In this document: piece by piece, positions 10,491-22,664 of the stretch | How the letters are laid out: each line of letters starts with the position of its first letter | Position numbering within the stretch: the stretch's first letter is position 1 | Assembly (NCBI GenBank): GCA_033964015.1 | Contig: CM066919.1 | Coordinates: 24,437,204 to 24,501,203 of the forward strand | DNA from: Scolanthus callimorphus | Taxonomy: Eukaryota > Cnidaria > Anthozoa > Actiniaria > Edwardsiidae | Direction of reading: 5' to 3' | Length of the DNA stretch: 64,000 nucleotides | Notes under the pieces: model-generated | Database searches by the model: none | Told to the model about the DNA's origin: nothing | What the model saw: only the letters and a program-made list of their open reading frames with translations | Position numbers and translations under genes: made by a program

Positions 10491-11617
10491 TTCTCTCTTG
10501 CGCATTTGTAAAACGAGGCTATGTGTATAGTGAACTAGTTCTCTCTTGTGCATTTGTAAAACGTGGCTATGTGTGTAGGGAACTAGTTCTCTCCTGCGCA
10601 TTTGAAGAACGAGGCTATGTGTATAGTGAACTAGTTCTCTCTTGCGCATTTGTAAAACGAGGCTATGTGTATAGTGAACTAGCTCTCTCTTGTGCATTTG
10701 TAAATGACGTGGCTATGTGTGTAGTGAACTAGTTCTCTCCTGCGCATTTGAAGAAGGAGGCTATGTGTATAGTGAACTAGTTCTCTCTTGCGCATTTGTA
10801 AAACGTGGCTATGTGTGTAGTGAACTAGTTCCCTCTTGCACATTTGAAGAACGAGGCTCGTGTATAGTGAACTAGTTCTCTCTTGCGCATTTGTGTCTAG
10901 TGAACTAGTTCTCTCTTGTGCATTTGTAAAACGTGGCTATGTGTGTAGTGAACTAGTTCTCTCCTGCGCATTTGAAGAACGAGGCTATGTGTATAGTGAA
11001 CTAGTTCTCTCTTGTGCATTTGTAAAACGTGGCTATGTGCGTAGTGAACTAGTTCTCTCTTGCGCATTTGTAAAACGAGGCTATGTGTATAGTGAACTAG
11101 TTCTCTCTTGTGCATTTGTAAACGTGGCTATGTGTGTAGTGAACTAGTTCTCTGCTGCGTATTTGAAGAACGAGGCTATGTGTATAGTGAACTAGTTCTC
11201 TCTTGTGCATTTGTAAAACGTGGCTATGTGTGTAGTGAACTAGTTCTCTCTTGCGCATTTGTAAAACGAGGCTATGTGTATAGTGAACTAGTTCTCTCTT
11301 GTGCATTTGTAAAACGTGGCTATGTGTGTAGTGAACTAGTTCTCTGCTGCGCATTTGAAGAACGAGGCTATGTGTATAGTGAACTAGTTCTCTCTTGTCA
11401 TTTGTAAAACGTGGCTATGTGTGTAGTGAACTAGTTCCCTCTTGCACATTGAAGAACGAGGCTATGTGTATAGTGAACTAGTTCTCTCTGCGCATTTGTA
11501 AAACGTGGCTATGTGTGTAGTGAACTAGTTCCCTCTTGCACATTGAAGAACGAGGCTCTGTGTATAGTGAACTAGTTCTCTCTTGCGCATTTGTAGAACG
11601 AGGCTATGTGTATAGCG
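10491..11617 (+). repeat. 48-bp satellite, left arm
   Basis: About 23 units of 48 bp (core CATTTGTAAAACGAGGCTAT, ending in TAGTGAACTAGTT). Three unit types alternate: GTAAAACGAGGC, GTAAAACGTGGC and GAAGAACGAGGC. In places they form a 144-bp higher-order repeat. 48 bp equals 16 codons, which produces repetitive open frames that I reject as genes. Confidence 0.95.
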
Positions 11618-12613
11618 ATTTGACAGGTCAGATTTTTATCCAAATACCACACCTTCAAAAAATGCTGTAAAGCAGCGACTTTTCACTCAACGTAGCTCAA
11701 ACTTGGTGTGGTGACCAACGAATGATAGTCACTTATCGATTTGTATCACCCGTTGCTAGGCGCTGTATCTATGGCAACAGACAAAGGCTTTAAGTGAGAA
11801 AAAGTTTTTTATTTTCAATTTTTAGCAAATTGACCGTATTTTTGACGAATTCGCGGACGAACTAGCATACATATCAGCACATATTTTAAATAGGGATCAT
11901 TGGCAGGTATCAGGCTATACGTGCTGCAAATTTGATGTTATTTGAGTGTAATCTGATCGATTTACAGCCATTCTTGAAAGCATGATATATAGGTCTTTTT
12001 AGCACTTCAGATTGACAAGTCAAATTTTACCCAAATACCGCACCTTCAAGAAATGCTGTAAAGCAGCGAGTTTCCACTCAACGTATCTCAAACTTAGCGT
12101 TGTGATCAACGAATCAATTTGTATTTCCCGTTGCTAGGCGCAGTATCTATAGCAACAGACAGAAAACTCAAATTCGAGAGAAAACGCATTTTTTACTTCG
12201 AAATGTTCGCAAAATTGGCCGTATTTTGGACGAATTCGCGGACAAACTAGCATACATATGAGCACACACTTGAAATAGGGATCATTGACAGGTATCAGGC
12301 TATACGTGCTCTAAATTTGATGTTATTTGAGTGTAATCTGACTGATTTACAGCTATTCTTGGAAGCATGATATCTGGGTCTTTTTAGCACTTCACATTGA
12401 CAGGTCAGATTTTTACCCAAATACCGCACCTTCAAGAAATGCTGTAAAGCAGCGAGTTTCCACTCAACGTAGCTCACACTTAGTGTGGTGACCAACGAAT
12501 GATAGCCATTGATCCATTTGCATCACGCGTTGCTAGGCGCTGTATCTATGGCAACAGACAAAGGCTCAAAGTCGAGAGAAAACGCTCTCTTTACTTTGAA
12601 ATTTTCGCAAAAT
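11618..12613 (-). repeat. ~400-bp satellite, left arm (about 2.5 units)
   Basis: Diverged copies of a ~400-bp unit. Landmarks are CCTTCAAGAAATGCTGTAAAGC, shortened here to AAGAAATGCTGTAAAGCAGC, at about 11653, 12048 and 12432, each followed by GTTGCTAGGCGC. Orientation is opposite to 12641-15212. Open frames here (for example 12295-12495) are repeat artefacts. Confidence 0.9.
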
Positions 12614-12640
12614 GTTAGCTAGTTTGTCCGCGAATTTGTC
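12614..12640. other. Loop at the palindrome centre
   Basis: A 27-nt spacer (GTTAGCTAGTTTGTCCGCG...) separates the near-perfect inverted arms CTTTGAAATTTTCGCAAAAT and ATTTTGCGAAAATTTC. Its sequence is part of the ~400-bp unit itself, so the centre is a head-to-head junction of two satellite units with a small loss. Confidence 0.85.
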
Positions 12641-15212
12641 AATTTTGCGAAAATTTCAATGTAAAGAGAGCGTTTTCTCTCGACTTTGAGCCTTTGTCTG
12701 TTGCCATAGATACAGCCTAGCAACGGGTGATGCAAATGGATCAATGGCTATCATTCGTTGGTCACCACACTAAGTTTGAGCTACGTTGAGTGGAAACTCG
12801 CTGCTTTACAGCATTTCTTGAAGGTGCGGTATTTGGGTAAAAATTTGCAGACTTGTCAATGGAAGTGCTAGAAAGACCCATATATCGTGCTTGCAAGAAT
12901 GGCTGTAAATCAGTCATATTACACTCACATAACATCAAATTTGGTGCAAGTATAGCCTGATACCTGTTAATGATCTATACTAAAAGTGTGTGCTCATATG
13001 TATGCTAGTTTGTCTGCGAATTTGTCCAAAATATGGCCAATTTTGCGAAAATTTCAAAATAAAGAGAGCGTTTTTCTCTCGACTTTGAGCCTTTGTCTGT
13101 TGCCATAGATACAGCGCCTAGCAACGAGTGATGCAAATGGATCAATGACTATCATTCGTTGGTCACCACACTACGTTTGAGCTACGTTGAGTGGAATTTG
13201 GGTAAAAATCTGACCTGTCAATGTGAAGTGCTAAAAAGACCCAGATATCATGCTTTCAAGAATAGCTGTAAATCAGTCAGATTACACTCAAATAACATCA
13301 AATTTAGAGCACGTATAGCCTGATACCTGTCAATGATCCCTACTTCAAGTGTGTGCTCATATGTATGATAGTTTGTCCGCGAATTCGTCCAAAATACGGC
13401 CAATTTTGCGAACATTTCGAAGTAAAAAATGCGTTTTCTCTCGAATTTGCGTTTCTGTCTGTTGCTATAGATACTGCGCCTAGCAACGGGAAATACAAAT
13501 TGATCAATGACTATCATTCGTTGATCACAACGCTAAGTGTGAGCTACGTTGAGTGGAAACTCGCTGCTTTACAGCATTTCTTGAAGGTGCGGTATTGGGT
13601 AAAAAATTGCCGACTTGTCAATCGGAAGTGCTAGAAAGACCCATATATTATGCTTGCAAGAATGGCTGTAAAATCAGTCAGATTACACTCAAATAACATC
13701 AAATTTGGAGCACTTATAGCCTGATACCTGTCAATAATCCCTACCTAAAATGTGTGCTCATATGTATGCTAGTTCGTCTGCGAATTCGTCCAAAATACGG
13801 TCAATTTTGCGAAAATTTCGAAATACAAAATGCGTTTTCTCTCGAATTTGAGTCTCTGTCTGTTGCTATAGATACTGCGCCTAGCAACGGGAAATACAAA
13901 TTGATCAATGACTATCCTTCGTTGATCACCACGCTAAGTTTGAGATACGTTGAGTGGAAACTCGCTGCTTTACAGCATTTCTTGAAGGTGCGGTATTTGG
14001 GTAAAAATCTGACCTGTCAATGTGAAGTGCTTAAAAGACCCAGATATCATGCTTTCAAGAATAGCTGTAAATCAGTCAGATTACACTCAAATAACATCAA
14101 ATTTAGAGCACGTATAGCCTGATACCTGTCAATGATCCCTATTTCAAGTGTGTGCTCATATGTATGCTAGTTTGTCCGCGAATTCGTCCAAAATACGGCC
14201 AATTTTGCGAACATTTCGAAGTAAAAAATGCGTTTTCTCTCGAATTTGAGTTTCTGTCTGTTGCTATAGATACTGCGCCTAGCAACGGGAAATACAAATT
14301 GATTCGTTGATCACAACGCTAAGTTTGAGATACGTTGAGTGGAAACTCGCTGCTTTACAGCATTTCTTGAAGGTGCGGTATTTGGGTACAAATTTGACTT
14401 GTCAATGGGAAGTGCTAAAACGACCCATATATCATGCTTTCGAGAATGGCTGTAAATCAGTCAGATTACACTCAAATAACATCAAATTTGGTGCACGTAT
14501 AGCCTGATATCTGTTAATGATCCCTACTAAAGTGTATGCTCATATGTATGCTAGTTTGGCCGCGAATTTGTCAAAAATACGACCAATTTGCGAAAATTTC
14601 AAAGTAAAGAGAGCGTTTTCTCTCGACTTTGAGCCTTTGTCTGTTGACATAGATACAGCGCCTAGCAACGCGTGATGCAAATGGATCAATGGCTATCATT
14701 CGTTGGTCACCACACTAAGTGTGAGCTACGTTGAGTGGAAACTCGCTGCTTTACAGCATTTCTTGAAGATGCGGTATTTGGGTAATAATTTGCCGACTTG
14801 TCAATCGGAAGTGCTAGAAAGACCCATATATTATGCTTGCAAGAATGGCTGTAAATCAGTCAGATTACACTCCAATAACATCAAATTGCAGCACGTATAG
14901 CCTGATACCTGCCAATGATCGCTATTTAAAATATGTGCTCATATGTATGCTAGTTCGTCCGCGAATTCGTCCAAAATACGGTCAATTTTGCTAAAAATTT
15001 AAAATAAAAAACTTTTTCTCAACTTAAAGCCTTTGTCCTGTTGCCATAGATACAGCGCCTAGCAACGGGTGATACAAATCGATAAGTGACTATCATTCGT
15101 TGGTCGCCACACTAAATTTGAGCTACTTTGAGTGAAAAGTCGCTGCTTTACAGCATTTTTTGAAGGTGTGGTATTTGGATAAAAATCTGACCTGTCAAAT
15201 CGCTATACACAT
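12641..15212 (+). repeat. ~400-bp satellite, right arm (about 6.5 units)
   Basis: Tandem copies of the same unit in opposite orientation. The landmark CTGCTTTACAGCATTTCTTG appears near 12800, 13562, 13965, 14352, 14750 and 15140. The ~760-bp gap after 12800 contains one unit that lost the landmark by a deletion near 13195. The last copy passes directly into the inverted 48-bp array. Confidence 0.9.
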
Positions 15213-16190
15213 GGCCTCGTTCTACAAATGCGCAAGAGAGAACTAGTTCACTATACACAGAGCCTCGTTCTTCAAAATGCAAGAGGGAACTAGTTCACTA
15301 CACACATAGCCACGTTTTACAAAAAATGCACAAGAGAGAACTAGTTCACTATACACATAGCCTCGTTCTTCAAATGCGCATGAGAGAACTAGTTCACTAC
15401 ACACATAGCCACGTTTTACAAATGCACAAGAGAGAACTAGTTCACTATATAGCCTCGTTTTACAAATGCGCAAGAGAGAACTAGTTCACTATACACAGCC
15501 TCGTTTTACAAATGCACAAAGAGAACTAGTTCACTATACACATAGCCTCGTTCTTCAAATGTGCAGGAGAGAACTAGTTCACTACACACATAGCCACGTT
15601 TTACAAATGCGCAAGAGAGAACTAGTTCACTATACACATAGCCACGTTTTACAAATGCGCTGGAGGAAACTAGTTCACTATACACATAGCCCTCGTTCTA
15701 TAAAATGCGTAAGAGAGAACTATTTCACATACACATTTAGTATAAAACAACTAATGGTCTATTACAAATCCTGCATTCTGATTGGCTAAGCTACTAATGG
15801 TCAATTAGTGATAGACCGTACCTGGAAAAATCGCCACCTTTCTTTGCAAGAAAAAAAATAATGGTATTAATTGCTAAAATCGACCAACTAGCTGGTTTAT
15901 ACTAAAACAATTAGACCTCTCGTCCTCATGTGCTATGATATCAATGGATCATTCGGCCTTTGGCCTCATGGTCTTTTCATCATAGCACATTCGGCCTCGA
16001 GGTCTAATTGTTAAATAGCCACGTTATACAAAATGCGCTGGAGAAAACTAGTTCAATAAACACAGCCTCGTGCTACAATTGCGCAGGTGAACTAGTTCAC
16101 TAATACACATAGCCACGTCCTATAAATGCGCTGGAGAAAACTAGTTCACTAAACACATAGCCTCGTTCCACAAATGCGATGGAGAAAACT
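15213..16190 (-). repeat. 48-bp satellite, right arm, split by an insertion
   Basis: Units of the 48-bp satellite in reverse orientation at 15213-15735 (about 11 units) and 16018-16190 (about 3-4 more diverged units). An inverted-repeat element at 15736-16017 separates the two blocks. Confidence 0.9.
15736..16017. mobile_element. Composite MITE inside the right 48-bp array
   Basis: The first part is bounded by TTTAGTATAAAACAACTAAT and the inverted TAGCTGGTTTATACTAAAA (15736-15909). It includes ATTCTGATTGGCTAAG, a motif common to several elements in this window. It is followed by a hairpin (15908-16012) whose arms are CAATTAGACCTC and GAGGTCTAATTG with an inner TGTGCTATGAT pair. Confidence 0.65.
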
Positions 16191-16199
16191 TAGCACTTA

Positions 16200-16500
16200 G
16201 AGAAAGAGAGAGGAAGATCTAACTAGACATCTAATAGATAAATATCAGATAATATCAATAATATCGACTAGATGAGCACCTAGGAGAAGGAGAGAGGGAG
16301 GTCTAACTAGAAATCTAATAGATAAATATCTGATAATATCAGATAATATCGATTAGATGAGCACCTAGGAGAAGGAGAAAGGGAGATCTAACTAGGAATC
16401 TAATAGATAAATATCCGATAATATCAGGTAATATTGACTAGATGAGCAAAGGAGAGAGGGAGATCTAAGTAGACATCTAATAATATCGGATATTATCAAT
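16200..16500 (+). repeat. ~85-bp tandem repeat
   Basis: Four copies with landmark TCTAACTAG at 16218, 16302, 16387 and 16463 (last changed to TCTAAGTAG). Each includes an AG-rich stretch and an AT-rich stretch of ATAATATC words. It lies between the 48-bp and 10-bp arrays of the right arm only. Confidence 0.85.
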
Positions 16501-16552
16501 ATCTGAATATCCGATATTCGATAGTGTGTCCATACCGCGCCTAACTCGGAAT

Positions 16553-17065
16553 ATATGGGAGTACATGGGAGTACATGGGATTACATGGGAGTACATGGGA
16601 GTACATGGGAATACAGGGGACCACATGGGAGCACATGGTAGTACAGGGGAGAACACTGAAGTACATGGGAATACAGGGGAGCACATGGTAGTACAGGGGA
16701 GAACATGGGAGTACATGGGAGTACATGGGAATACAGGGGAGTACATGGGAGTACATGAGAGTACAGGGGAGCACATGGGAGTACATGGGAGCACATTGAG
16801 TACATGGGAGTACATGGGAATACAGATGGGAGCACATTGGAGTACATGGGAGTACAGGGGAGTACAGTGGAGTACATGGGAGTACAGGGGAGTACAGGGG
16901 AGTACAGGGAGTACAGGGGAGCACATGGGAGTACACGGGAGTACATGGGAGTACAGGGAGTACCGGGGAGTACAGGGGAGTACATGGGAATACAGGGGAG
17001 TACATGGGAGTAGTGGGAATACAGGGGAGAACATGGACATGCATGAGAGTACAGGGGAGTACATG
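16553..17065 (-). repeat. 10-bp array, right arm, segment left of the retroelement
   Basis: The same 10-bp unit in reverse orientation (GGGAGTACAT, GGGAGTACAG). Continuous with 22665-26110 before the retroelement inserted. Confidence 0.95.
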
Positions 17066-17248
17066 CGCCAGTAGTTGTTGTTTACCGGCATGTGATTGGC
17101 CCACGCGCCTACATGTTTTACCGCTGGCCTAGCGCCGGCTCGCCCTCTCGGCATCCGCCATCTTGTCAACTTGTTGACAGTGCTTTTCCTCTGCATTAAA
17201 GTTACGGTTATATCGCTTGTTGTATTGTGGATCGCTTCTACATTGGCG
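17066..17248 (+). repeat. 5' LTR (183 bp)
   Basis: Starts CGCCAGTAG and ends CATTGGCG, so the ends form CGCCA/TGGCG inverted repeats rather than the common TG/CA. It differs from the 3' LTR only at about 17170 (C versus T), which implies a young insertion. An ATTAAA near 17195 could act in polyadenylation. Confidence 0.9.
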
Positions 17249-17266
17249 TGGTGGCAGCGCAACGAC
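17249..17266 (+). promoter_or_regulatory. Putative primer-binding site
   Basis: TGGTGGCAGCGCAACG begins right after the LTR. A leading TGG fits pairing with the CCA end of a tRNA. The tRNA is not identified. Confidence 0.5.
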
Positions 17267-17369
17267 ACCCAGACGCCCCAGAACACTGAAGACGATCGTC
17301 ACATCGCCTAGATTGGCAGCAACCCCCAACTCTACTCTGTTGGTTGGCGAATAGCCGCTCTCCGAAGGT

Positions 17370-18250
17370 ATGTCAAGCACTTCGAGAGCCCCGAAACAGT
17401 GGTCCTTGACCAAAAATGAGACAATCACATCATTTGAAGCGTGGAGACAAAATTTGCAATACACTCTTTCGCTTGATTCCAATTTTGTCCCATTCCTTGC
17501 TGACGGTTTCACTTGGAAAAAAAAGACACCTAATCAGCCCCAAAGGGGTCTGACCGATGATCCAACCTCAGTCGCAGAGGCCAGTCGCCGCACCGGCTTG
17601 CAAAAGAACATGCACCTAGAGTTAATGCTCGGGCAAATAGCGAACTTTTGCCCCATAATTTCACGCAACACAATCGTCAAAAATTCCACATCCATCAATT
17701 CCATTTGGCAGGCTATCCGCGCACATTATGGGTTCCAGTCCACCGGCGCCCATTTCCTTGACCTCTCTTGTATAAAGCTAGAAGTAGGAGAACGACCGGA
17801 AGATTTGTTCCAGCGTTTAATGTCTTTCATCGAAGACAATTTACTTGTCGGTAACGGGGGGATTACCCACCACGGTGAGACAATAACAATTGACGAGGAG
17901 TTAAGCCCCACCCTTGAAAACATGATTGTTTTGACCTGGCTAAGACTAATCCACCAAGACCTCCCACTACTCGTAAACAGCGCTACGGTACTGAACTTAG
18001 GTCTAGAACTTTGGCCTCGCTCAAACCTGAGATTTCACAGGCCTTAGATTCTCTGCTTGAGGAGCTTCGCACAACCGCTGACTCCAAAGTATTGCGGGCG
18101 ACTGCATCGCGTTTCAGACAAACCCCTCACCGTACTCCCCAGAGATCGAGCGCGCCGTTTTCACATCAGAGCAGGGCAAACAAGTCATGCCCCCTTTGTA
18201 AACAAGCTGGCCGTAGCGATGGCCATTTCCTTAGTAAATGCCCCTTTTTG
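17370..18250 (+). pseudogene. gag-like region of the LTR retrotransposon
   Basis: The ATG at 17370 opens a 225-codon frame with a capsid-like stretch ([16 protein letters not shown]). The likely continuation changes frame near 17970 and runs into the frame starting at 18011. There a CCHC-type knuckle begins at 18188 with unusual spacing, C-x2-C-x8-H-x4-C. Whether the shift is programmed or a broken base cannot be told from one copy. Confidence 0.6.
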
Positions 18251-21200
18251 CCGGCCGATGATCGTACGTACCTCAGCAAAGCACGTTTTAGTTCCGCTTG
18301 CGACGATGTCGAGCCTCCCGAACTCTCAGATCTGCTGTTGCAGGAGGCCAACGAGGATGACACACCTCCAACTGCACGCTGCATATCGCGACGGGTTTGC
18401 ACTAAACAATCTCCCTATTTCAAGGCGTTTTACAAGCAACAGCCGCTTAAACTCACACTCGATACCGGCGCGGAAACGAGTATGATTAGATCGTCCGTTG
18501 CTCGCTCTGTCGGCGCACATGTGGTCAAGTCATCACAACAAGCATTCCAAGCTGATGGCGTGACCCCCCTTAACGTCATTGGCGAGACCAGGCTAGCCCT
18601 AACGCGCGCAAATAAAACTTTGGTTCTTGAAGCGTTAGTCGTCGATGACTTGGATGTAGACGTCCTCGCAGGCACGCCCTTTTTGATTTCCAATGATGTC
18701 ACAGTCCGCCCCGCACTTAATCAGGTGCGCATACAAGACTCTGAAACTATTTATTACACACCAGGAGGTAATTCCGATAGTACGCCGCACGCTGTCCGTC
18801 GCGCACAGAGTTTTGTTCTTCGCTCGTCCACGCCCTCCACCGTTGTATGGCCAGGCGACTACATCGAACTTGACGTACCTCACGAGCTAGACCAAGACAG
18901 CTTTATCGCCGTCACGCCCAGAAACGACAACCCATCATACCTTCAAGACAGGTCACGTGACCTTTGGCCTGAACCTCAGATCCTGGAAACCGTTGGACAT
19001 AAAGTACGAATCCTCAACACTTCCAGCGAACCGAAGGCCGTTCGTCGCCACGAACACATCTGCTTAGCCTTCGCCACCGGCGACAACCCTACACAGACCT
19101 CCACCGGCCACCCAGACCATCGCCACGCCACTCCCCCCAGGGCTAAGTCACCATTTTCGGCAACCACTTGCCTAGACCCCGACAAGATTCTAGATGACAC
19201 CACTCGACACGCCTTTCGTGACGTCATGCTTGAGTTCGATAACGTGTTCAATCCCTCTATCACCGGCTACAACGGCGCCGTTGGCCCTCTTGAATCTACA
19301 GTAAATATCGGGCCTGTACAACCCCCACAGCGCAAGGGACGTGTGCCGCAGTACTCTCGTAATCAGCTTGAAGAGTTGCAGGCAAAATTTGATGAGCTCG
19401 AGCGTGACCATGTTTTCCGCCGCCCAGAAGATATTGGCGTCACAGTAGAGTACCTTAACCCGTCGTTTCTCGTCAAAAAGCCCTCGGGTGGCTTCCGCCT
19501 GGTAACCGCTTTCGCAGACGTTGCTCGCTACGCCAAGCCACAGCCGTCATTAATGCCTGACGTAGATTCGACCCTTCGCACAATCGCCCCCTGGAAATAC
19601 ATAATCAAGACCGACCTCACTCAGGCGTTTTATCAAATCCCCCTATCGTCGTCATCCCTGAAGTACTGCGGTGTAGCCACCCCTTTTCGCGGCATCCGTG
19701 TTTATACGCGTTCAGCCATGGAATGCCTGGGTCAGAGACTGCACTGGAAGCGCTGATGTGCCGGGTACTAGGTGATTTTATCCAAGAAGGTTGCGTAGCG
19801 AAGCTCGCCGACGATCTTTACTGCGGTGCGGAAACACCCGATGCCCTTCTTTCTATCTGGCGTCGCGTACTCGAAGCACTTGATCACTGTAACCTCAAGC
19901 TTTCCGCCAGAAAGACCGTCGTATGCCCACGTTCAACATCTATCTTGGGCTGGATTTGGTCCGAGGGCAAGCTGTCCGCTAGTCCACACCGCATTTCAGT
20001 GTTGTCTACGTGCCCTCCCCCAGATACCGTGAAGGGACTCCGATCCTTCATCGGTGCTTACAAGGTTCTTAGTCGCGTACTACCTAACTGCTCTGATGTT
20101 ATAGATCCTCTGGAATGCGCAATCGCCGGAATGCTGTCTCAAGAATCACTAAAGTGGGATGACGATCTCACCACCAAGTTCAAAGCTGCACAGCTAGCGC
20201 TCACAAGCCACAAGTCCATTGTTCTCCCTCGCCCATCTGACACCCTTTGGATAGTCACCGATGGATCTGTAGTAAAGAGAGGCCTTGGCGCAACTTTGTA
20301 CGTAATGCGCGATAACCGACTCCGCTTAGCTGGCTTCTTCAGTGCAAAACCAAGGAAACACCAGGTTACATGGCTCCCGTGCGAAATAGAGGCACTGTGC
20401 ATTTCGCGGCTGTCAAACACTTCAGCCCATTTATAATCCAGTCCATCACGCAATCGCACGTTCTAACCGACAGTAAGCCATGCGTTCAGGCCATTGATAA
20501 GTTGCGTCGTGGAGAGTTCTCTGCGAGTCCTCGCGTGACGTCCTTCTTAACCACTGTCAGCCGCTATCAAGTTTCTCTGCAACACCTCGCAGGGAAGGCA
20601 AATCTCCCATCCGACTTCGCCAGCCGGAATGCACCCGAATGCAGTGAGCCCAGGTGCCAGATATGCACATTTATTCAGTTGAACGAGGACTCGGTAGTTC
20701 GTAGCCTTTCTGTACAAGATATTTTAGCCAATAACGCCCGGCTTCCATTCGCCTCCCGCAACGCGTGGCGACAAATTCAGAACGACTGCCCCGACCTTAG
20801 AAGAGTCCACGCGTACCTCAGTCGGGCACCAGGCCCTCGCGAAAGACCACAGATCTCAAGGATGTCAAACGCTACTTAAACACAGCGTCCATAGCGAGAG
20901 ACGGTGTTTTGGTTGTCAAACGCAGCCAACCCTTCACAGCGCCCTGCGAGGCTATTATCGTCCCCCGTACGGTCCTCGAAGGTTTACTGACCGCCCTCCA
21001 CATTAAGTTGAATCATCCTACCCGTCACCAATTTCACGTTGCCATCCAACGACAGTTCTACGCTTTGGATCTGCAAGGCGCCATTAACCGGGTCACTTCC
21101 TCTTGTCACGTCTGTGCTTCCCTCAAAAAGGTACCCGAAACCCTAGTGACACAGTCGTCCGAAGATCCCCAGAAGTCGTGGGCGTCTCCTTCGCTGCAGA

Positions 21201-22323
21201 TGTGATCAAACGGAACAAACAATTGGTATTAGTGCTACGCGAATGCAGCACCTCATTCACTGCGTCTTCACTGATCACTGATGAAAAACACGATACCTTA
21301 CGCGACGCTCTCACTCTTCTTATTGTTGAGCTTCATCCCCTGGACGGCCCACGATCGGTAATTCGTGTCGATCCCGCCTCCGGTTTCAGATCCCTAAGTA
21401 TCAACGATTCCCTTAGGCACATTAATGCCTTTGTCGACCTTGGACGCGAGAAAAACAAGAACAAGAATCCAGTGGCTGAAAAAGCCGTTCTCGAATTGAC
21501 GGAAGAGCTACTCCGTCAACAGCCCGGCGGCGGTCCCGTCAGTGATGTGACTCTCGCTTTAGCCACAGCACGTCTTAATTCGCGTATTCGCCATTTGGGC
21601 CTTTCCGCTCGCGAACTGTGGACTCAACGCAGTCAATATACCAACGAACAGCTTCCGATCCAAGATCGCCAAGTAATCTTAGAAAAACACAGACAGCGCG
21701 CAGTCAACCATCCCTACAGCGAGAAGGCTAAGAACCCGTCCGGTCGCCTTCCTTTTGAACATACAGTCGAGATAGGAAGTATTGTGTACCTTTCGTGCGA
21801 CAAAGACAAGACCAAGGCTCGCAATCGCTACCTCGTAGTGAACATTGATTCTCCTTGGTGCTTTGTCAAGAAGTTTGTTGGAGCTCAACTTCGTGCTACG
21901 TCATACAAGGTGAAACTCAATGAATGCTATACCGTCCCCGCATCCGTGGTCTCCTCCGAGCTGCCGGTCAACGACCCCATCCCAGAGGAAGAAGAGGATC
22001 TTCCCCCAGCGAGGCGGGGTTATACCTCGTTACCTCTGGTCACGCCCGTCGCCGCCGCTCCTCCTGAAATACTACGCCCCCCGACCATACAGAACCCACC
22101 GCTAGTTCGCCCGCGTCCGCCATCCCCCAGCTATTTTCAGCTGGTCCAGATTTCCACGAGGATGAAGCTACCCCGATGCAGACACCGAGGAGTCGCTACC
22201 TTCATTACCTACTATCTCCAGGCCCCAGCGTCAGAGAAGATCACCCTTGTATTTACAGGACTATGTTACCTAATGACTATTTTTTGTATAGGTTGTCCTG
22301 CTAGTCTGTTCAGCATTGATTGA
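18251..22323 (+). pseudogene. pol region (protease, RT, RNase H, integrase), frameshifted
   Basis: Protease motif LDTGAETSM lies at about 18458. RT shows FRLVTAFADV (~19495), [13 protein letters not shown] (~19607) and a LADDL box (~19806). RNase H shows TDGS (~20258) and a CEIEAL acid. The integrase has an H-H-C-C finger (LHIKLNHP...CHVC, 20998-21115). Its core has D (FAADV, ~21193), D (RVDPASGF, ~21368) and E (NPVAEKAV), with exactly 35 residues between the last two. These segments lie in different frames, with breaks near 19720, 20405, 20835 and 21170, each explicable by one nucleotide. The C-terminal part has no chromodomain that I can see. Confidence 0.8.
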
Positions 22324-22466
22324 CATTTTGTCCCGGTAGATACCTTTCGCCTACTGTTAAAGTTGGAGTTGTTAGTTTGCGCTCTGGTCCGCACTCCCGC
22401 TAGCCGGCCATGAAGGACGCCCAGTTAGTTAGTTAGTTAGTTAGGAAGACGGATATTTCCTTGAAT

Positions 22467-22478
22467 AGGAAGAAGAGG
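22467..22478 (+). promoter_or_regulatory. Polypurine tract of the retroelement
   Basis: AGGAAGAAGAGG ends three bases before the 3' LTR, the expected plus-strand priming site. It is preceded by a short (TTAG)n run at 22428-22446. Confidence 0.7.
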
Positions 22479-22481
22479 TCG

Positions 22482-22664
22482 CGCCAGTAGTTGTTGTTTA
22501 CCGGCATGTGATTGGCCCACGCGCCTACATGTTTTACCGCTGGCCTAGCGCCGGCTCGCCCTCTCGGCATCCGCCATCTTGTCAATTTGTTGACAGTGCT
22601 TTTCCTCTGCATTAAAGTTACGGTTATATCGCTTGTTGTATTGTGGATCGCTTCTACATTGGCG
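22482..22664 (+). repeat. 3' LTR (183 bp)
   Basis: Same length and ends as the 5' LTR, one substitution. Followed directly by 10-bp array sequence (ATGGAATAGAGGGG). Confidence 0.9.

Larger units (their letters stand above)
17066..22664 (+). mobile_element. Ty3/Gypsy-type LTR retrotransposon nested in the 10-bp array
   Basis: Two 183-bp direct LTRs differ at one base. Between them are gag-like, protease, reverse transcriptase, RNase H and integrase segments in that order, which is the Ty3/Gypsy order. No envelope-like gene is seen. The coding frame shifts at about 17970, 19720, 20405, 20835 and 21170, so the copy as written is not intact. A polypurine tract precedes the 3' LTR. Flanks are both 10-bp array. 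A short ATG duplication flanks the LTRs, less than the usual 4-6 bp. Confidence 0.9.

Noticed and set aside
10439..11407. Repeat proteins (SELVLSCAFVKRGYVY and HKRELVHYTHSLVLQM) in the 48-bp satellite
   Set aside because: 48 bp is 16 codons, so a repeat peptide is inevitable. Units vary without regard to codon position.
10491..11617. CRISPR-like direct repeats
   Set aside because: The 48-bp units are contiguous with no unique spacers, in a eukaryotic genome.
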